DNA of 49,994 nt from Nocardia concava NBRC 100430 (GTDB lineage Bacteria; Actinomycetota; Actinomycetes; Mycobacteriales; Mycobacteriaceae), in the NCBI RefSeq assembly GCF_000308815.1, contig NZ_BAFX01000046.1, positions 1 through 49,994 on the forward strand. The letters run 5' to 3'. Every line of letters begins with the position of its first letter. The stretch's first letter is position 1. The notes beneath the pieces are model-generated. The model was not told the origin of the DNA and did no database searches. It saw only the letters and a program-made list of their open reading frames with translations. The translations under genes were made by a program, and so were the position numbers. This document shows positions 16,024-23,522 of this stretch, one piece after another.

Positions 16024-16410
16024 ATGGATACCGCATCGAAGATCGATTGGAAGGGTCTGTGGCGGAACGAGTACGGTTCCCGCCTCACCATCACCGACGA
16101 CACCGGCGGCCGGCTGGCCGGAACGTTCGAAACCGCGTTGTCCGACAGCTCGTTCGCGGGCAACGAGGTTCCGATCATCGGCCTGCACACCGGCCCGTGC
16201 GCCCAATTCTCGTTCGTCGCACCGGGTTCCATTCCGAGTGTCTGTTCCTTCACCGGCCTGCTCCGCGACGGCGACCTGCATGCCGCCTGGCATGTGGTCT
16301 CGGATCAGGCGATCAAACCCCCGCGTCCCGGCGCCGCGCCGGAGCTGCTGACCCTGCCCTGGGCGCACGCGGTGCTCACCAATAGCGACACCTTCACCAG
16401 GGCGGAGTGA
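16024..16410 (+). CDS. Avidin/streptavidin-family protein without signal peptide
   Basis: A 128-residue protein whose strand pattern follows streptavidin from end to end. GLWRNEYGSRLTIT matches the first strand (Trp13, Asn15 and Ser19 at the places of W21, N23 and S27). LAGTFETALS matches the GTYESAVG strand. AAWHVVSD holds Trp89 at W108, and PWAHAVLTNSDTFTR holds Trp113 and Asp122 at W120 and D128. Several biotin contacts differ: Tyr43 becomes Phe, Ser45 becomes Thr, W92 becomes Phe, and the W79 position appears lost. Secretion is not predicted, unlike streptavidin. It is cotranscribed with a thioesterase. The fold assignment is by my own alignment from memory; biotin binding is unproven. 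Confidence 0.78.
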   Translation: MDTASKIDWKGLWRNEYGSRLTITDDTGGRLAGTFETALSDSSFAGNEVPIIGLHTGPCAQFSFVAPGSIPSVCSFTGLLRDGDLHAAWHVVSDQAIKPPRPGAAPELLTLPWAHAVLTNSDTFTRAE

Positions 16411-16446
16411 CCGCCGAACGCGCAGTATTACGATTCGGCATCTTCG

Positions 16447-16462
16447 CCTACCGATCAGTAGG
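16447..16462. promoter_or_regulatory. Short dyad upstream of SGNH hydrolase
   Basis: CCTAC (16447-16451) and GTAGG (16458-16462) flank a six-base spacer, 56 bases before the SGNH start. The CCTAC-N6-GTAGG shape resembles TetR-type operators, but the arms are short. Confidence 0.3.
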
Positions 16463-16518
16463 TGATCTCGTACCGTCTGTGGCGATTCGCCCCAGCGCTA
16501 TACGAGGACACCCATATC

Positions 16519-17388
16519 GTGAAACTGAAGCACTGCCTTTCCATAATCGCGATCGCCGCCGCCGGAACTCTCGTCGGCCTGCCCTCCGCGAGCGCCGCCG
16601 GCGGCAAGTATGTGGCGCTGGGGGATTCGTATGCGGCCGGTGTCGGGATCTCCAATATTCTCGACAAGACCTGCTCGCGGTCCGATCGCAATTACGCCCA
16701 CCTGTTCGCGGCCGCCCGCGGTTACAGCCTCACCGATGTGACCTGCGGCGGGGCGACCACCGATACCGTGACCAGCGGCCAGCTCTCGGCCGTCACCGCC
16801 GATACGGCGCTGGTCACCCTCGGCGTCGGCGGCAATGACATCGGCTTCGGGTCGATCGTGAAGGACTGCGTGACGGCGGGGACGCTCGGCACCGGATCGG
16901 GCACCGGCAGCGCGGCGCTGCAGGCGCTGGGGACCGGAAGCACCAGCGGCAGCGCGGAATTGCTGCTGGGCTGCAAGAACAAGTACGACGCCGATATGCC
17001 GAACCGGTTCGCCCAGGTGTCGGCGAAGGTCGCGAAACTGGTGTCCGACATCAAGACTCGCGCGCCGCAGGCCCGCATCGTGCTGGTCGGCTACCCGCAC
17101 ATCCTGCCCGACAACGCGGCGCTGTGCGCGGGGCGGCAGCCGGTGCTGCCCGGGGATGTCGACTGGGCGCGCGACACCGTCGTCGGCGGGCTCAACACCA
17201 TGCTGAAGTCGCAGAGCGGCACCGAGTACTTCAGCACCTACGAGCTGTCCAACGGCCACGACGCGTGCGAGGCGATTCCGGACCGCTGGATCAACGGCAC
17301 CTCCGTCGACAATGGCGAAGGCGCGCAATTCCATCCGAACCAGTACAGCCACGCCGCGACCGCCCAGCAGATGATCGCCACGCTCTGA
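16519..17388 (+). CDS. Secreted SGNH/GDSL-type esterase-lipase
   Basis: A 289-residue preprotein. Residues 1-27 are a signal peptide (MKLKHCLSIIAIAAAG ... SASAA). The mature enzyme shows the SGNH blocks: VALGDSYAAG with catalytic Ser37 (block I), CGGATT (block II), GVGGNDIGFG (block III) and QFHPNQYSHAATA with the catalytic His (block V). Cysteines in CSRSD, VTCGG, KDC, GCKN, ALCAG and DACE would form disulfides, as in Streptomyces secreted lipases. The GTG at 16519 is chosen because it gives a proper signal peptide and has GAGGA upstream. It is convergent with the LysR gene, only three bases away. Confidence 0.92.
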   Translation: MKLKHCLSIIAIAAAGTLVGLPSASAAGGKYVALGDSYAAGVGISNILDKTCSRSDRNYAHLFAAARGYSLTDVTCGGATTDTVTSGQLSAVTADTALVTLGVGGNDIGFGSIVKDCVTAGTLGTGSGTGSAALQALGTGSTSGSAELLLGCKNKYDADMPNRFAQVSAKVAKLVSDIKTRAPQARIVLVGYPHILPDNAALCAGRQPVLPGDVDWARDTVVGGLNTMLKSQSGTEYFSTYELSNGHDACEAIPDRWINGTSVDNGEGAQFHPNQYSHAATAQQMIATL

Positions 17389-17391
17389 TAT

Positions 17392-18300
17392 TCAGCTCGG
17401 TTCGGTCGCCTCGCGGTGTGCGAGGCAGCTGCGCACGAAGTCCTGAACCACCGGGTCGGCGTCCTCGGCGGGCCGCCAGACGACGCCGACCCGGGTGGGG
17501 CTCACCCCGCTGACCGGGCGGTACACAATGCCGGGCTTGGCGAAGAAGCGCGCCGAGGACTCCGGCGCGAGGGCGATGCCGTAGCCGTTGGCGATGGCGA
17601 TCAGCCAGTCGTCGGTGCGGTCGGTGACCGCGCCGACCCGCACCGGATGCCCCTCACGTTCGTCGGCGGCCAGCCAGAAGTCGCGCCACGCACCGGTTTC
17701 CGGCGGGGCCGTGACGAACGGCTCGTCCCACAGTTCGCGGAACTCGATCACCTCGCGGTCGGCCAGCGGATGCGCGGCGGGCAGCGCGACACACCGCGGC
17801 TCGGTCAGCAGCCATTCCACCCGCAGCCGCTCCTGGCCGGGAAAAGGCAAGCGCAGCAAGGCGATATCGACCTCGCCCTCGACCAGCCCAGCGGTCGGAT
17901 TCGACCATTCCGCGGCCTGCCGCATCTCCACCCGCCACTCCGGTCGCCGCCGTGCGAACTCCGCGATGATGAGCTGGGTGGCCTCATTGGCCGCGCTGGC
18001 CACGTAGCCGACCCGCAGCAGCCGCGCCGCCCGGCTGGCCGCGCCCCGGGTCTCGGTCAGCGCCGCGTCCCAGCTGCCCAACACGTTCGGCACCCGTTCG
18101 GCCAGCGCCCGCCCCGGTTCGGTCAGTGCCATACCGGCTTTGGAGCGGGTGAACAGTTCGACGCCGAGCTGGGACTCCAGCTGCTTGATCTGCTTGGTCA
18201 GCGCCGGTTGCGAGACGAACAGTCGCTCGGCGGCGCGGCTGAGATTCCCCTCCTCGGCGACGGCGGCGAAGTAGCGCAGCAACCGGGTGTCCACATCCAT
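17392..18300 (-). CDS. LysR-family transcriptional regulator
   Basis: A 302-residue protein of standard length. The N-terminal winged HTH reads LLRYFAAVAEEGNLSRAAERLFVSQPALTKQIKQLE, the typical LTTR DNA-binding domain. Residues about 90-300 form the periplasmic-binding-protein-like effector domain (LLRVGYVASAANEATQLI ... VEGEVDIALLRLP). It is divergent from the DoxX-like gene with a 61-base gap, the usual layout for a LysR regulator and its target. The effector is unknown. Confidence 0.93.
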   Translation of the reverse strand: MDVDTRLLRYFAAVAEEGNLSRAAERLFVSQPALTKQIKQLESQLGVELFTRSKAGMALTEPGRALAERVPNVLGSWDAALTETRGAASRAARLLRVGYVASAANEATQLIIAEFARRRPEWRVEMRQAAEWSNPTAGLVEGEVDIALLRLPFPGQERLRVEWLLTEPRCVALPAAHPLADREVIEFRELWDEPFVTAPPETGAWRDFWLAADEREGHPVRVGAVTDRTDDWLIAIANGYGIALAPESSARFFAKPGIVYRPVSGVSPTRVGVVWRPAEDADPVVQDFVRSCLAHREATEPS

Positions 18301-18361
18301 GCCATCAGGTTATAGATGCAGGTATTGGACGTGCGAATCCCCTTGGACCAGGCTCGAAGAC

Positions 18362-18712
18362 ATGTTCATCACCTACCTGGCCGTCACCGCGATCGCGATC
18401 GCCATGAACGGCGCGATGGCCGTCACCGATCTCGCCCGCGCCGATTTCGTCGTCGCCAATGCCGCCGCAGTGAGGTTCCCGCAGTCGCTGGTTCCGCTCG
18501 CCGGAATCCTCAAGGGGGCGGGCGCCCTCGGCCTCGTCGCGGGCCTCGCGGGCTTCCGGCCCCTCGGCATCGCCGCCGCATTGGGCCTGACCCTCTACTT
18601 CGCCCTCGCCCTGATCGTTCACGTCCGCGAGCGCGTCTTCTACAACATCGCCTTCCCCGCCGCGTTCTTCGCCGTCGCCGCGGGTGCCCTCGCGCTCGCT
18701 GTCGCGCAGTAG
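18362..18712 (+). CDS. DoxX-like small integral membrane protein
   Basis: A 116-residue protein with four hydrophobic helices: FITYLAVTAIAIAMNGAMAV, QSLVPLAGILKGAGALGLV, LGIAAALGLTLYFALALIV and FPAAFFAVAAGALAL. This matches the DoxX-like family, in which an Arg/Asp pair in the first loop is common (TDLARADFV). The start follows a weak GAAG and gives an N-terminus right at helix 1. It is likely controlled by the adjacent LysR protein. The molecular role is not established. Confidence 0.82.
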   Translation: MFITYLAVTAIAIAMNGAMAVTDLARADFVVANAAAVRFPQSLVPLAGILKGAGALGLVAGLAGFRPLGIAAALGLTLYFALALIVHVRERVFYNIAFPAAFFAVAAGALALAVAQ

Positions 18713-18733
18713 CGGCCGATGGCCTGCGAAAGA

Positions 18734-18772
18734 GGGCCTCGGCCGTCGGAGTGACGGTGCCGAGGCCCTTTT
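18734..18772. terminator. Intrinsic terminator between DoxX-like and MFS genes
   Basis: Ten-base arms GGGCCTCGGC (18734-18743) and GCCGAGGCCC (18759-18768) with a 15-base loop, then TTTT. It lies between convergent genes and clearly serves the plus-strand DoxX-like gene. Confidence 0.88.
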
Positions 18773-18783
18773 CGATCGATTCC

Positions 18784-20067
18784 TCAAGCGGCGGCGGCGA
18801 TTTCCAGCTTGCGCGGGGTGCGGACGGGCAGGTGGACGATCACCTGCGGATCCCGGCGCGGCCAGGCCCGCAGCGCCACCGTGATGCCGATCGCGGCGAA
18901 TCCGGCCAGTGTCAGCCAGGTGGTGGTGAAACCGGCTGTGGTGGTGAGCCATCCGGTGATCGGGTAGGTCAGCAGCCAGGCCAGGTGCGAGAGGGAGAAC
19001 TGGGCCGCGAAGAGGGCGGGCCGGTCCGCCGCCTGCGAGGACTGCCGCAGCACCTGGCCGGTTGGCGTCAGGATGGCGGCGGTGCCCGCGCCGGTCAGCG
19101 CCCAGACCGCGATGGCCGCGCTCCACCGCCATTCACCCGAGTCCGCAAGGGACAGTGCGATGGCCGCGCCCAGGCCGGTCAGCAGCGTCGCCGCGCCGGC
19201 CAGCATCACCGGGCGGGCGCCGGTGCGATCGAGCACCCGGGGGAGGGCCAGGGCCACGAGCATGGTGCCGAAACCGTTGGCGGCCAGCAGCATTGCCACT
19301 CCCGACTGGTTCCCGCCGAGGGTATCCCGCACGTAGTTGACGGTGTTCACCATGACCACCGACCCGGCGGCCGCGACCACCAGATTCAGTCCGAGCAGCC
19401 CGCGCAGCCGGGGAGTGGCGGCGAAGATGCGCACGCCCACCGTGATCCGCTCCCGGAACGAATCACCCTCGGCGACATTCGCATTCGGAATCCGCGTGGC
19501 GATGACCAGCAGGGCCGACACCCCGAACCCGATCGCGGTTCCGACGAACAGCCAGTGGAAGCTCATCACGGTCAGCGCCGCGGCCGCCAGCATCGGACTC
19601 AGCAGCGTCTCCATGGTCGCCGCCAGCTGCGCCGCCGACAATGCTCGGGTGTACTGCTTCTCGTCCGGCAGGATGTCGGGAATCACGGCCTGATACGTGG
19701 GTGTGTATGCGGCGGAAGCGGTTTGGAGCACCGCGATCAGAACGTAGATCTGCCAGATCTGATCGATGAACGGCAGCGCCAGCACGACCGCGCCCCGGAT
19801 CAGATGCAGCGCCGTCAGGAACGTCCGCCGCGGCAGCCGCCCGGCATACGCCGCGACCACCGGTGCGACCGTCACATAGACCAGCATCTTGATGGTGAGC
19901 GCGGTTCCGAGCACCGCGGCCGCGCCGCCACCGGCCAAGTCGTAGGCGAGCAACCCCAGCGCGACGGTGGTCAGGCCGGTGCCGAACAACCCTGACACCT
20001 GAGCGGTGAACAGTCGCAGATAGTCGCGATTACGGAAGAGCGAGTTGAGGGTAAGGGCGGAGGCCAT
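18784..20067 (-). CDS. MFS transporter (12-helix exporter-like)
   Basis: A 427-residue major facilitator with a short cytosolic N-terminus (LTLNSLFRNRDYLRLFTAQV) typical of the MFS_3/enterobactin-exporter-like group, and about twelve hydrophobic segments. The open frame continues upstream on the same strand to about 20769, but that part runs through a promoter/operator and has no membrane character. ATG 20067 with GAGGAAG nearby is therefore the start. Upstream, a perfect ATACCCCC-T-GGGGGTAT dyad lies within its promoter spacer. That suggests control by a CsoR/RcnR-type metal or sulfide sensor, so export of a metal, a metallophore or a stress compound is possible. Confidence 0.9.
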   Translation of the reverse strand: MASALTLNSLFRNRDYLRLFTAQVSGLFGTGLTTVALGLLAYDLAGGGAAAVLGTALTIKMLVYVTVAPVVAAYAGRLPRRTFLTALHLIRGAVVLALPFIDQIWQIYVLIAVLQTASAAYTPTYQAVIPDILPDEKQYTRALSAAQLAATMETLLSPMLAAAALTVMSFHWLFVGTAIGFGVSALLVIATRIPNANVAEGDSFRERITVGVRIFAATPRLRGLLGLNLVVAAAGSVVMVNTVNYVRDTLGGNQSGVAMLLAANGFGTMLVALALPRVLDRTGARPVMLAGAATLLTGLGAAIALSLADSGEWRWSAAIAVWALTGAGTAAILTPTGQVLRQSSQAADRPALFAAQFSLSHLAWLLTYPITGWLTTTAGFTTTWLTLAGFAAIGITVALRAWPRRDPQVIVHLPVRTPRKLEIAAAA

Positions 20068-20170
20068 CGGAATCACTTCCTCGGAGTAGGTGGGTCGGCT
20101 GGTTGCTGCTGAGACATCGGCATTCACACATCGCCCACTCCTCTCCGGTCCGGTTCCGTCTACTCGCAGA

Positions 20171-20200
20171 AATGTAATACCCCCTGGGGGTATATACAAC
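20171..20200 (-). promoter_or_regulatory. Promoter with CsoR/RcnR-like operator upstream of MFS gene
   Basis: A perfect 17-base palindrome ATACCCCC-T-GGGGGTAT spans 20177-20193. On the minus strand it exactly fills the 17-base spacer between a -35-like TTGTAT (20194-20199) and a -10-like TACATT (20171-20176). A sensor bound there would block RNA polymerase. The sequence is of the class bound by CsoR-family repressors. No csoR gene is in the window. Confidence 0.68.
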
Positions 20201-20290
20201 CTCTCGCCCGGTGATGCGCGCCACGATGGCCTTCGAGTACGGTTGAGGGGTTCCGAATGTTGCTGGGGCACTGAACCGCTGGGGGCCTTC

Positions 20291-21709
20291 ATGTCGGCGC
20301 TGGGACGACCGGGATGGGTGCTCGCCGGGCGGTATCGGTTGATCGAGAAGCTGGGGACCGGTGGGTTCGGGACCGTCTGGAAGGCGCGCGACGAGCAATC
20401 GCGGGTCGATGTCGCGGTGAAGGAAGTGCTGCTCCCGCAGGCCGAATCGAGCGCGGAGCACGCCGAACGGGTCGCGCGGGCCGAACGCGAGGCGCGCAAT
20501 GCCACCCGGCTGCGGGACCATCCGAACATCGTCACCGTCCTCGACGTGGTCACCGACGGTGTGACGCCCTGGATCGTCATGCGCCTGGTGCCCGGCCGAT
20601 CCCTCAAGCAGCGAATCGACAGCGATGGGCCGGTGCCCGCCGCCGAGGCCACCTCCATCGCCGCCGCGATGTTGCGGGCGCTGCGGGCAGCCCATGACGC
20701 GGGAGTCGTCCACCGCGACGTCAAGCCGGGCAATATCCTGCTCGCCCCCGAGGGCGAGGTCCTGCTCACCGATTTCGGAACCGCCCGCCACCATTCCGAT
20801 CACACGCTGACTGCCAAGGAGACGCTGATCGGTTCGTTCGAATACATGGCGCCCGAACGCATCGACGGCGACGACACCCCGGCCGGAGACCTGTACTCCC
20901 TAGGCGTCACGCTGTACCACGCGGTGGAGGGGTTCTCCCCGTTCCGTCGCGACACCATTCACGGAACCATGAAGGCGGTGCTGTTCGGTGCGGCCCGCCC
21001 ACCCGCGCATGCCGGGCAACTCGGGCAGCTGATCACCGCGCTGATGGACAAGCATGCGGAGCGACGCCCCTCGATTCCGGAGGCGCTGACACTGCTCGAG
21101 GCCCGGACGCCACCGGCCCTCGGGCCGAAACCGCAAGCCCCCGCCGGGAGTTCGCGATCGCCGGTGTCCGGCCGGCGGCGTCGCGAGGTCGGTCAGCTGC
21201 TGGCCAGTGCCCGCGATCACCAGAAGCGCGGCGATATCGGCGAGGCCGAACGACTACTCCGCAAGGCCGCCGCGATGGATGACGCCCTCTCCATGTCCTT
21301 CCTCGCGCGCCTGCTCGAAAACCGGGGCGCCCGTACCGAGGCCGAGCGCTGGTACCGGCAGGCCGCCGAGAGCGGCGAGACGCTCTCGATGCTCACCCTG
21401 GGCCACATGTGCATGAAGGCGGGCGACCTCGATCAGGCCGCCTACTGGTACCGCCGCTACATCGACCACGGTCACGTCCTCGGAAAGGTCCACCTGGCAA
21501 CGGTGCACGAGGCGCGGGGCGAGGACGACAAGGCCGAACGCCTCTACCGCGAGGTGGAACGGGACGGCGACATGGTCGCCCTGAAGGCCCTGGGTGACCA
21601 GTGGAAATCCCTGGGCCGCACGGAAGCCGCCAAGCGTGCCTACAGCAGATCCGCCCGGGCCGGTTATGCCCCGGCCAAGGCGGCCCTCGAAGGCTTGACC
21701 TCGCGCTAG
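20291..21709 (+). CDS. Soluble Ser/Thr protein kinase with C-terminal Sel1-like repeats
   Basis: A 472-residue protein. Residues about 14-270 are a Hanks-type kinase with all key residues: the glycine loop KLGTGGFGTVW, Lys44 in VAVKEV, HRDVKPGN (Asp143, Asn148), DFG (Asp161) and a GSFEYMAPER activation-segment end. After a Pro/Arg-rich linker, residues about 300-470 hold four or so Sel1/TPR-like units (EAERWYRQAAESGETLSMLT, QAAYWYRRYIDHGHVLGKVH, KAERLYREVERDGDMVALKA). No membrane helix is present, unlike PknB-type kinases. It is divergent from the MFS gene across the CsoR-like site. Substrates are unknown; the repeats probably recruit partners. Confidence 0.92.
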   Translation: MSALGRPGWVLAGRYRLIEKLGTGGFGTVWKARDEQSRVDVAVKEVLLPQAESSAEHAERVARAEREARNATRLRDHPNIVTVLDVVTDGVTPWIVMRLVPGRSLKQRIDSDGPVPAAEATSIAAAMLRALRAAHDAGVVHRDVKPGNILLAPEGEVLLTDFGTARHHSDHTLTAKETLIGSFEYMAPERIDGDDTPAGDLYSLGVTLYHAVEGFSPFRRDTIHGTMKAVLFGAARPPAHAGQLGQLITALMDKHAERRPSIPEALTLLEARTPPALGPKPQAPAGSSRSPVSGRRRREVGQLLASARDHQKRGDIGEAERLLRKAAAMDDALSMSFLARLLENRGARTEAERWYRQAAESGETLSMLTLGHMCMKAGDLDQAAYWYRRYIDHGHVLGKVHLATVHEARGEDDKAERLYREVERDGDMVALKALGDQWKSLGRTEAAKRAYSRSARAGYAPAKAALEGLTSR

Positions 21710-21794
21710 GGCCGCGGTGTTCGCGGGACCTTGATGCTGCGGTGTTCGCAGGAACTTAATATCGGGAAACGGGCAGGCGAGACGCGGTATTGCC

Positions 21795-21810
21795 TAATAT
21801 TGGTCGCGTG
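21795..21810 (+). promoter_or_regulatory. Leaderless promoter of AraC-family gene
   Basis: A near-consensus -10 hexamer TAATAT (21795-21800) is followed after seven bases by GTG at 21808, with no Shine-Dalgarno. That spacing predicts transcription starting at the start codon itself. Confidence 0.55.
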
Positions 21811-22863
21811 ACCAACTTGACGGCGGCACGGGGATCGGGACTCGTGAACGCTCGAATCGATCTGCCGATCATCCCGCCCACGGTTCTGAGCGGGATCGTG
21901 GAGATCGGCCGGCGGGAAGGGGCCGAGGTCGACGCGTGGTTCGTCGGCACCGGCCTCGAGGCCGCGCACATGCTGGCCCCCGATCCCGGCAAGGTGTCGT
22001 TCCGCCAAGCCGCGACGGTGCTGCGGCGGGCCGTACGGGATATGCCCGGCAAGCCGCTCGGCATGCTGGTCGGCGGCCGGGACATGCTGCTGTCGATGGG
22101 AATGCTCGGGGTCGCCATGCGGTCGTGCGCGACGGTGGGTGACGCGGTGGCGGTGGCGCTCGATCTGCATCTGGCCTCGGGCAGCCTCGTCGACGTGGAT
22201 CTCGAATACCTCGGCGACGAGGTGGCGTTGAGTTTCCGGGAGCGGCGGCCCGAGCCGGAGCTGCGCCGGTTCCTCATCGAGGAGGCCCTGTCCACCGTCA
22301 TGGTCTTCGCGCGCACGGTCGCCGGTTCGAACTGGTCGCCGTCCCGGGTGGAGTTGACCTACCCGCCCCCGTCCTACGCCGCCGAGTACGCGCGGTTCCT
22401 GCGCTGCCGGGTGGAATTCTCCGCCGATGCCGACCGCGCCTTCTTTCCCGCGAGCGTGCTCGATATCGCCTTCCCGACCCATCACGAACCCACCCGGGCA
22501 CTCGCCGTCGACGCGTGCCGGCGACTGCTGGGCGTGGATCGCCGGGAGTCGGATGTGGTGGCCGCGGTCGAGGCCGTGCTCGAACAGGATCTGCGGCATC
22601 CGCTGTCGGCGGCCGACGTCGCCGGTCATCTGCACATGTCCGAACGCACCCTGCGCCGCCAATTGGCCGTGGCCGAGCAGAGTTTCAGCACGATCCGGGA
22701 CCGGGTGCGGCAGCGGCAGGCGATCCTGCTGCTCCGGGAATCCACGCTGCCGGTCGCGAGCGTCGCGCGCGAGGTCGGCTACAGCGATATCCGGGACTTC
22801 CGGCGCGCCTACATCCGCTGGACGGGGCACCCGCCCAGCGCCGAGCGGCGGCTCGCGGGCTAG
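21808..22863 (+). CDS. AraC-family transcriptional regulator
   Basis: About 351 residues from the GTG at 21808. The N-terminal arabinose-binding-like domain (RQAATVLRRAVRDMPGKPLGMLVGGRDML ... LGVAMRSCATVGDAVAVALDLH) resembles that of ornithine/GadX-type AraC regulators. The C-terminal HTH pair is SAADVAGHLHMSERTLRRQLAV and ASVAREVGYSDIRDFRRAYIRWTG. The family signature is intact. A secreted-protein gene follows, then the aldolase/kinase/amine-oxidase operon on the same strand, and this protein is the nearest candidate regulator for it. GTG 21844 is an alternative start. Confidence 0.88.
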   Translation: MTNLTAARGSGLVNARIDLPIIPPTVLSGIVEIGRREGAEVDAWFVGTGLEAAHMLAPDPGKVSFRQAATVLRRAVRDMPGKPLGMLVGGRDMLLSMGMLGVAMRSCATVGDAVAVALDLHLASGSLVDVDLEYLGDEVALSFRERRPEPELRRFLIEEALSTVMVFARTVAGSNWSPSRVELTYPPPSYAAEYARFLRCRVEFSADADRAFFPASVLDIAFPTHHEPTRALAVDACRRLLGVDRRESDVVAAVEAVLEQDLRHPLSAADVAGHLHMSERTLRRQLAVAEQSFSTIRDRVRQRQAILLLRESTLPVASVAREVGYSDIRDFRRAYIRWTGHPPSAERRLAG

Positions 22864-22998
22864 GGGGGATTTCCGGCCGTTGCGGGGCGTGCACGGTCAG
22901 CGTCCGCTCAGCGCGTGTGACGGCGTTCACCCGGCCTTAGATTGCTGGCCAGCCGCTGGTCACCCTGCTACGCGGCGAAGAATCGCGAAGGATCCACC

Positions 22999-23496
22999 AT
23001 GCGGAACACTGCACGTACCCGGATGACGCTGGCGGTCGCCACGGCGGCCCTGATCACGCTCGGCGCGGAGGCCGCGACGGCCAATGCCGCGCCCGCGGCC
23101 TCGGATCCGGCGGTCTCGGCCGCGCCCGCCGCCGTCACGCCCGCCCCCGTTCTGCCTGTGGCCGATGCGGTTTCGCCGATCCCGACGGCGACGCCCATCG
23201 ACGCCCAGGCCGATATCACCAATGCGCTGAACCAGGCCGGGAACGAATTCATGCTCGCCGCCACCGTGGGCACCATGGCGGGCGGCGTGGTCGGGCTGGT
23301 CGCGGGCTGCGCGATCGGGGCCGTCGTCGGCATGATCGGCGGCTGCATCCCCGGGCTCGGAATCGGCGCGGCGGTCGGCCCGATCCTCGGCGGCGTCATC
23401 GTCGGTGTCCCCGCCGGTCTGGCCGCGCTCGGCCAGGCCTACGCCACCCTGCACGCGGCGGGCGAGATCAGCGCGCCGCTGCCCGCCATGCCCTGA
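22999..23496 (+). CDS. Exported glycine-zipper-type hypothetical protein
   Basis: A 165-residue preprotein with a signal peptide (MRNTARTRMTLAVATAAL ... TANAAPA). The mature part begins with an Ala/Pro-rich stretch. It continues with a long hydrophobic, glycine-rich region, residues about 88-155 (GTMAGGVVGLVAGCAIGAV, GLGIGAAVGPILGGVIVG), which could insert in a membrane as two small-residue helices. Two cysteines (AGCAI, GGCIP) lie within it. GAAGGA stands upstream of the ATG. Proteins of this look are frequent in Nocardia; function unknown. The MFS gene of the next operon starts 26 bases later, so it may share its transcript. Confidence 0.78.
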   Translation: MRNTARTRMTLAVATAALITLGAEAATANAAPAASDPAVSAAPAAVTPAPVLPVADAVSPIPTATPIDAQADITNALNQAGNEFMLAATVGTMAGGVVGLVAGCAIGAVVGMIGGCIPGLGIGAAVGPILGGVIVGVPAGLAALGQAYATLHAAGEISAPLPAMP

Positions 23497-23522
23497 CCGC
23501 TGAGATCGAAATCGGGAGTCAC

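Noticed and set aside
20068..20769. Open minus-strand frame extending the MFS gene by 234 codons
   Set aside because: It crosses a strong promoter/operator, has Arg/Ser-rich low-complexity content, overlaps the kinase gene, and a good ribosome site stands at the internal ATG 20067.
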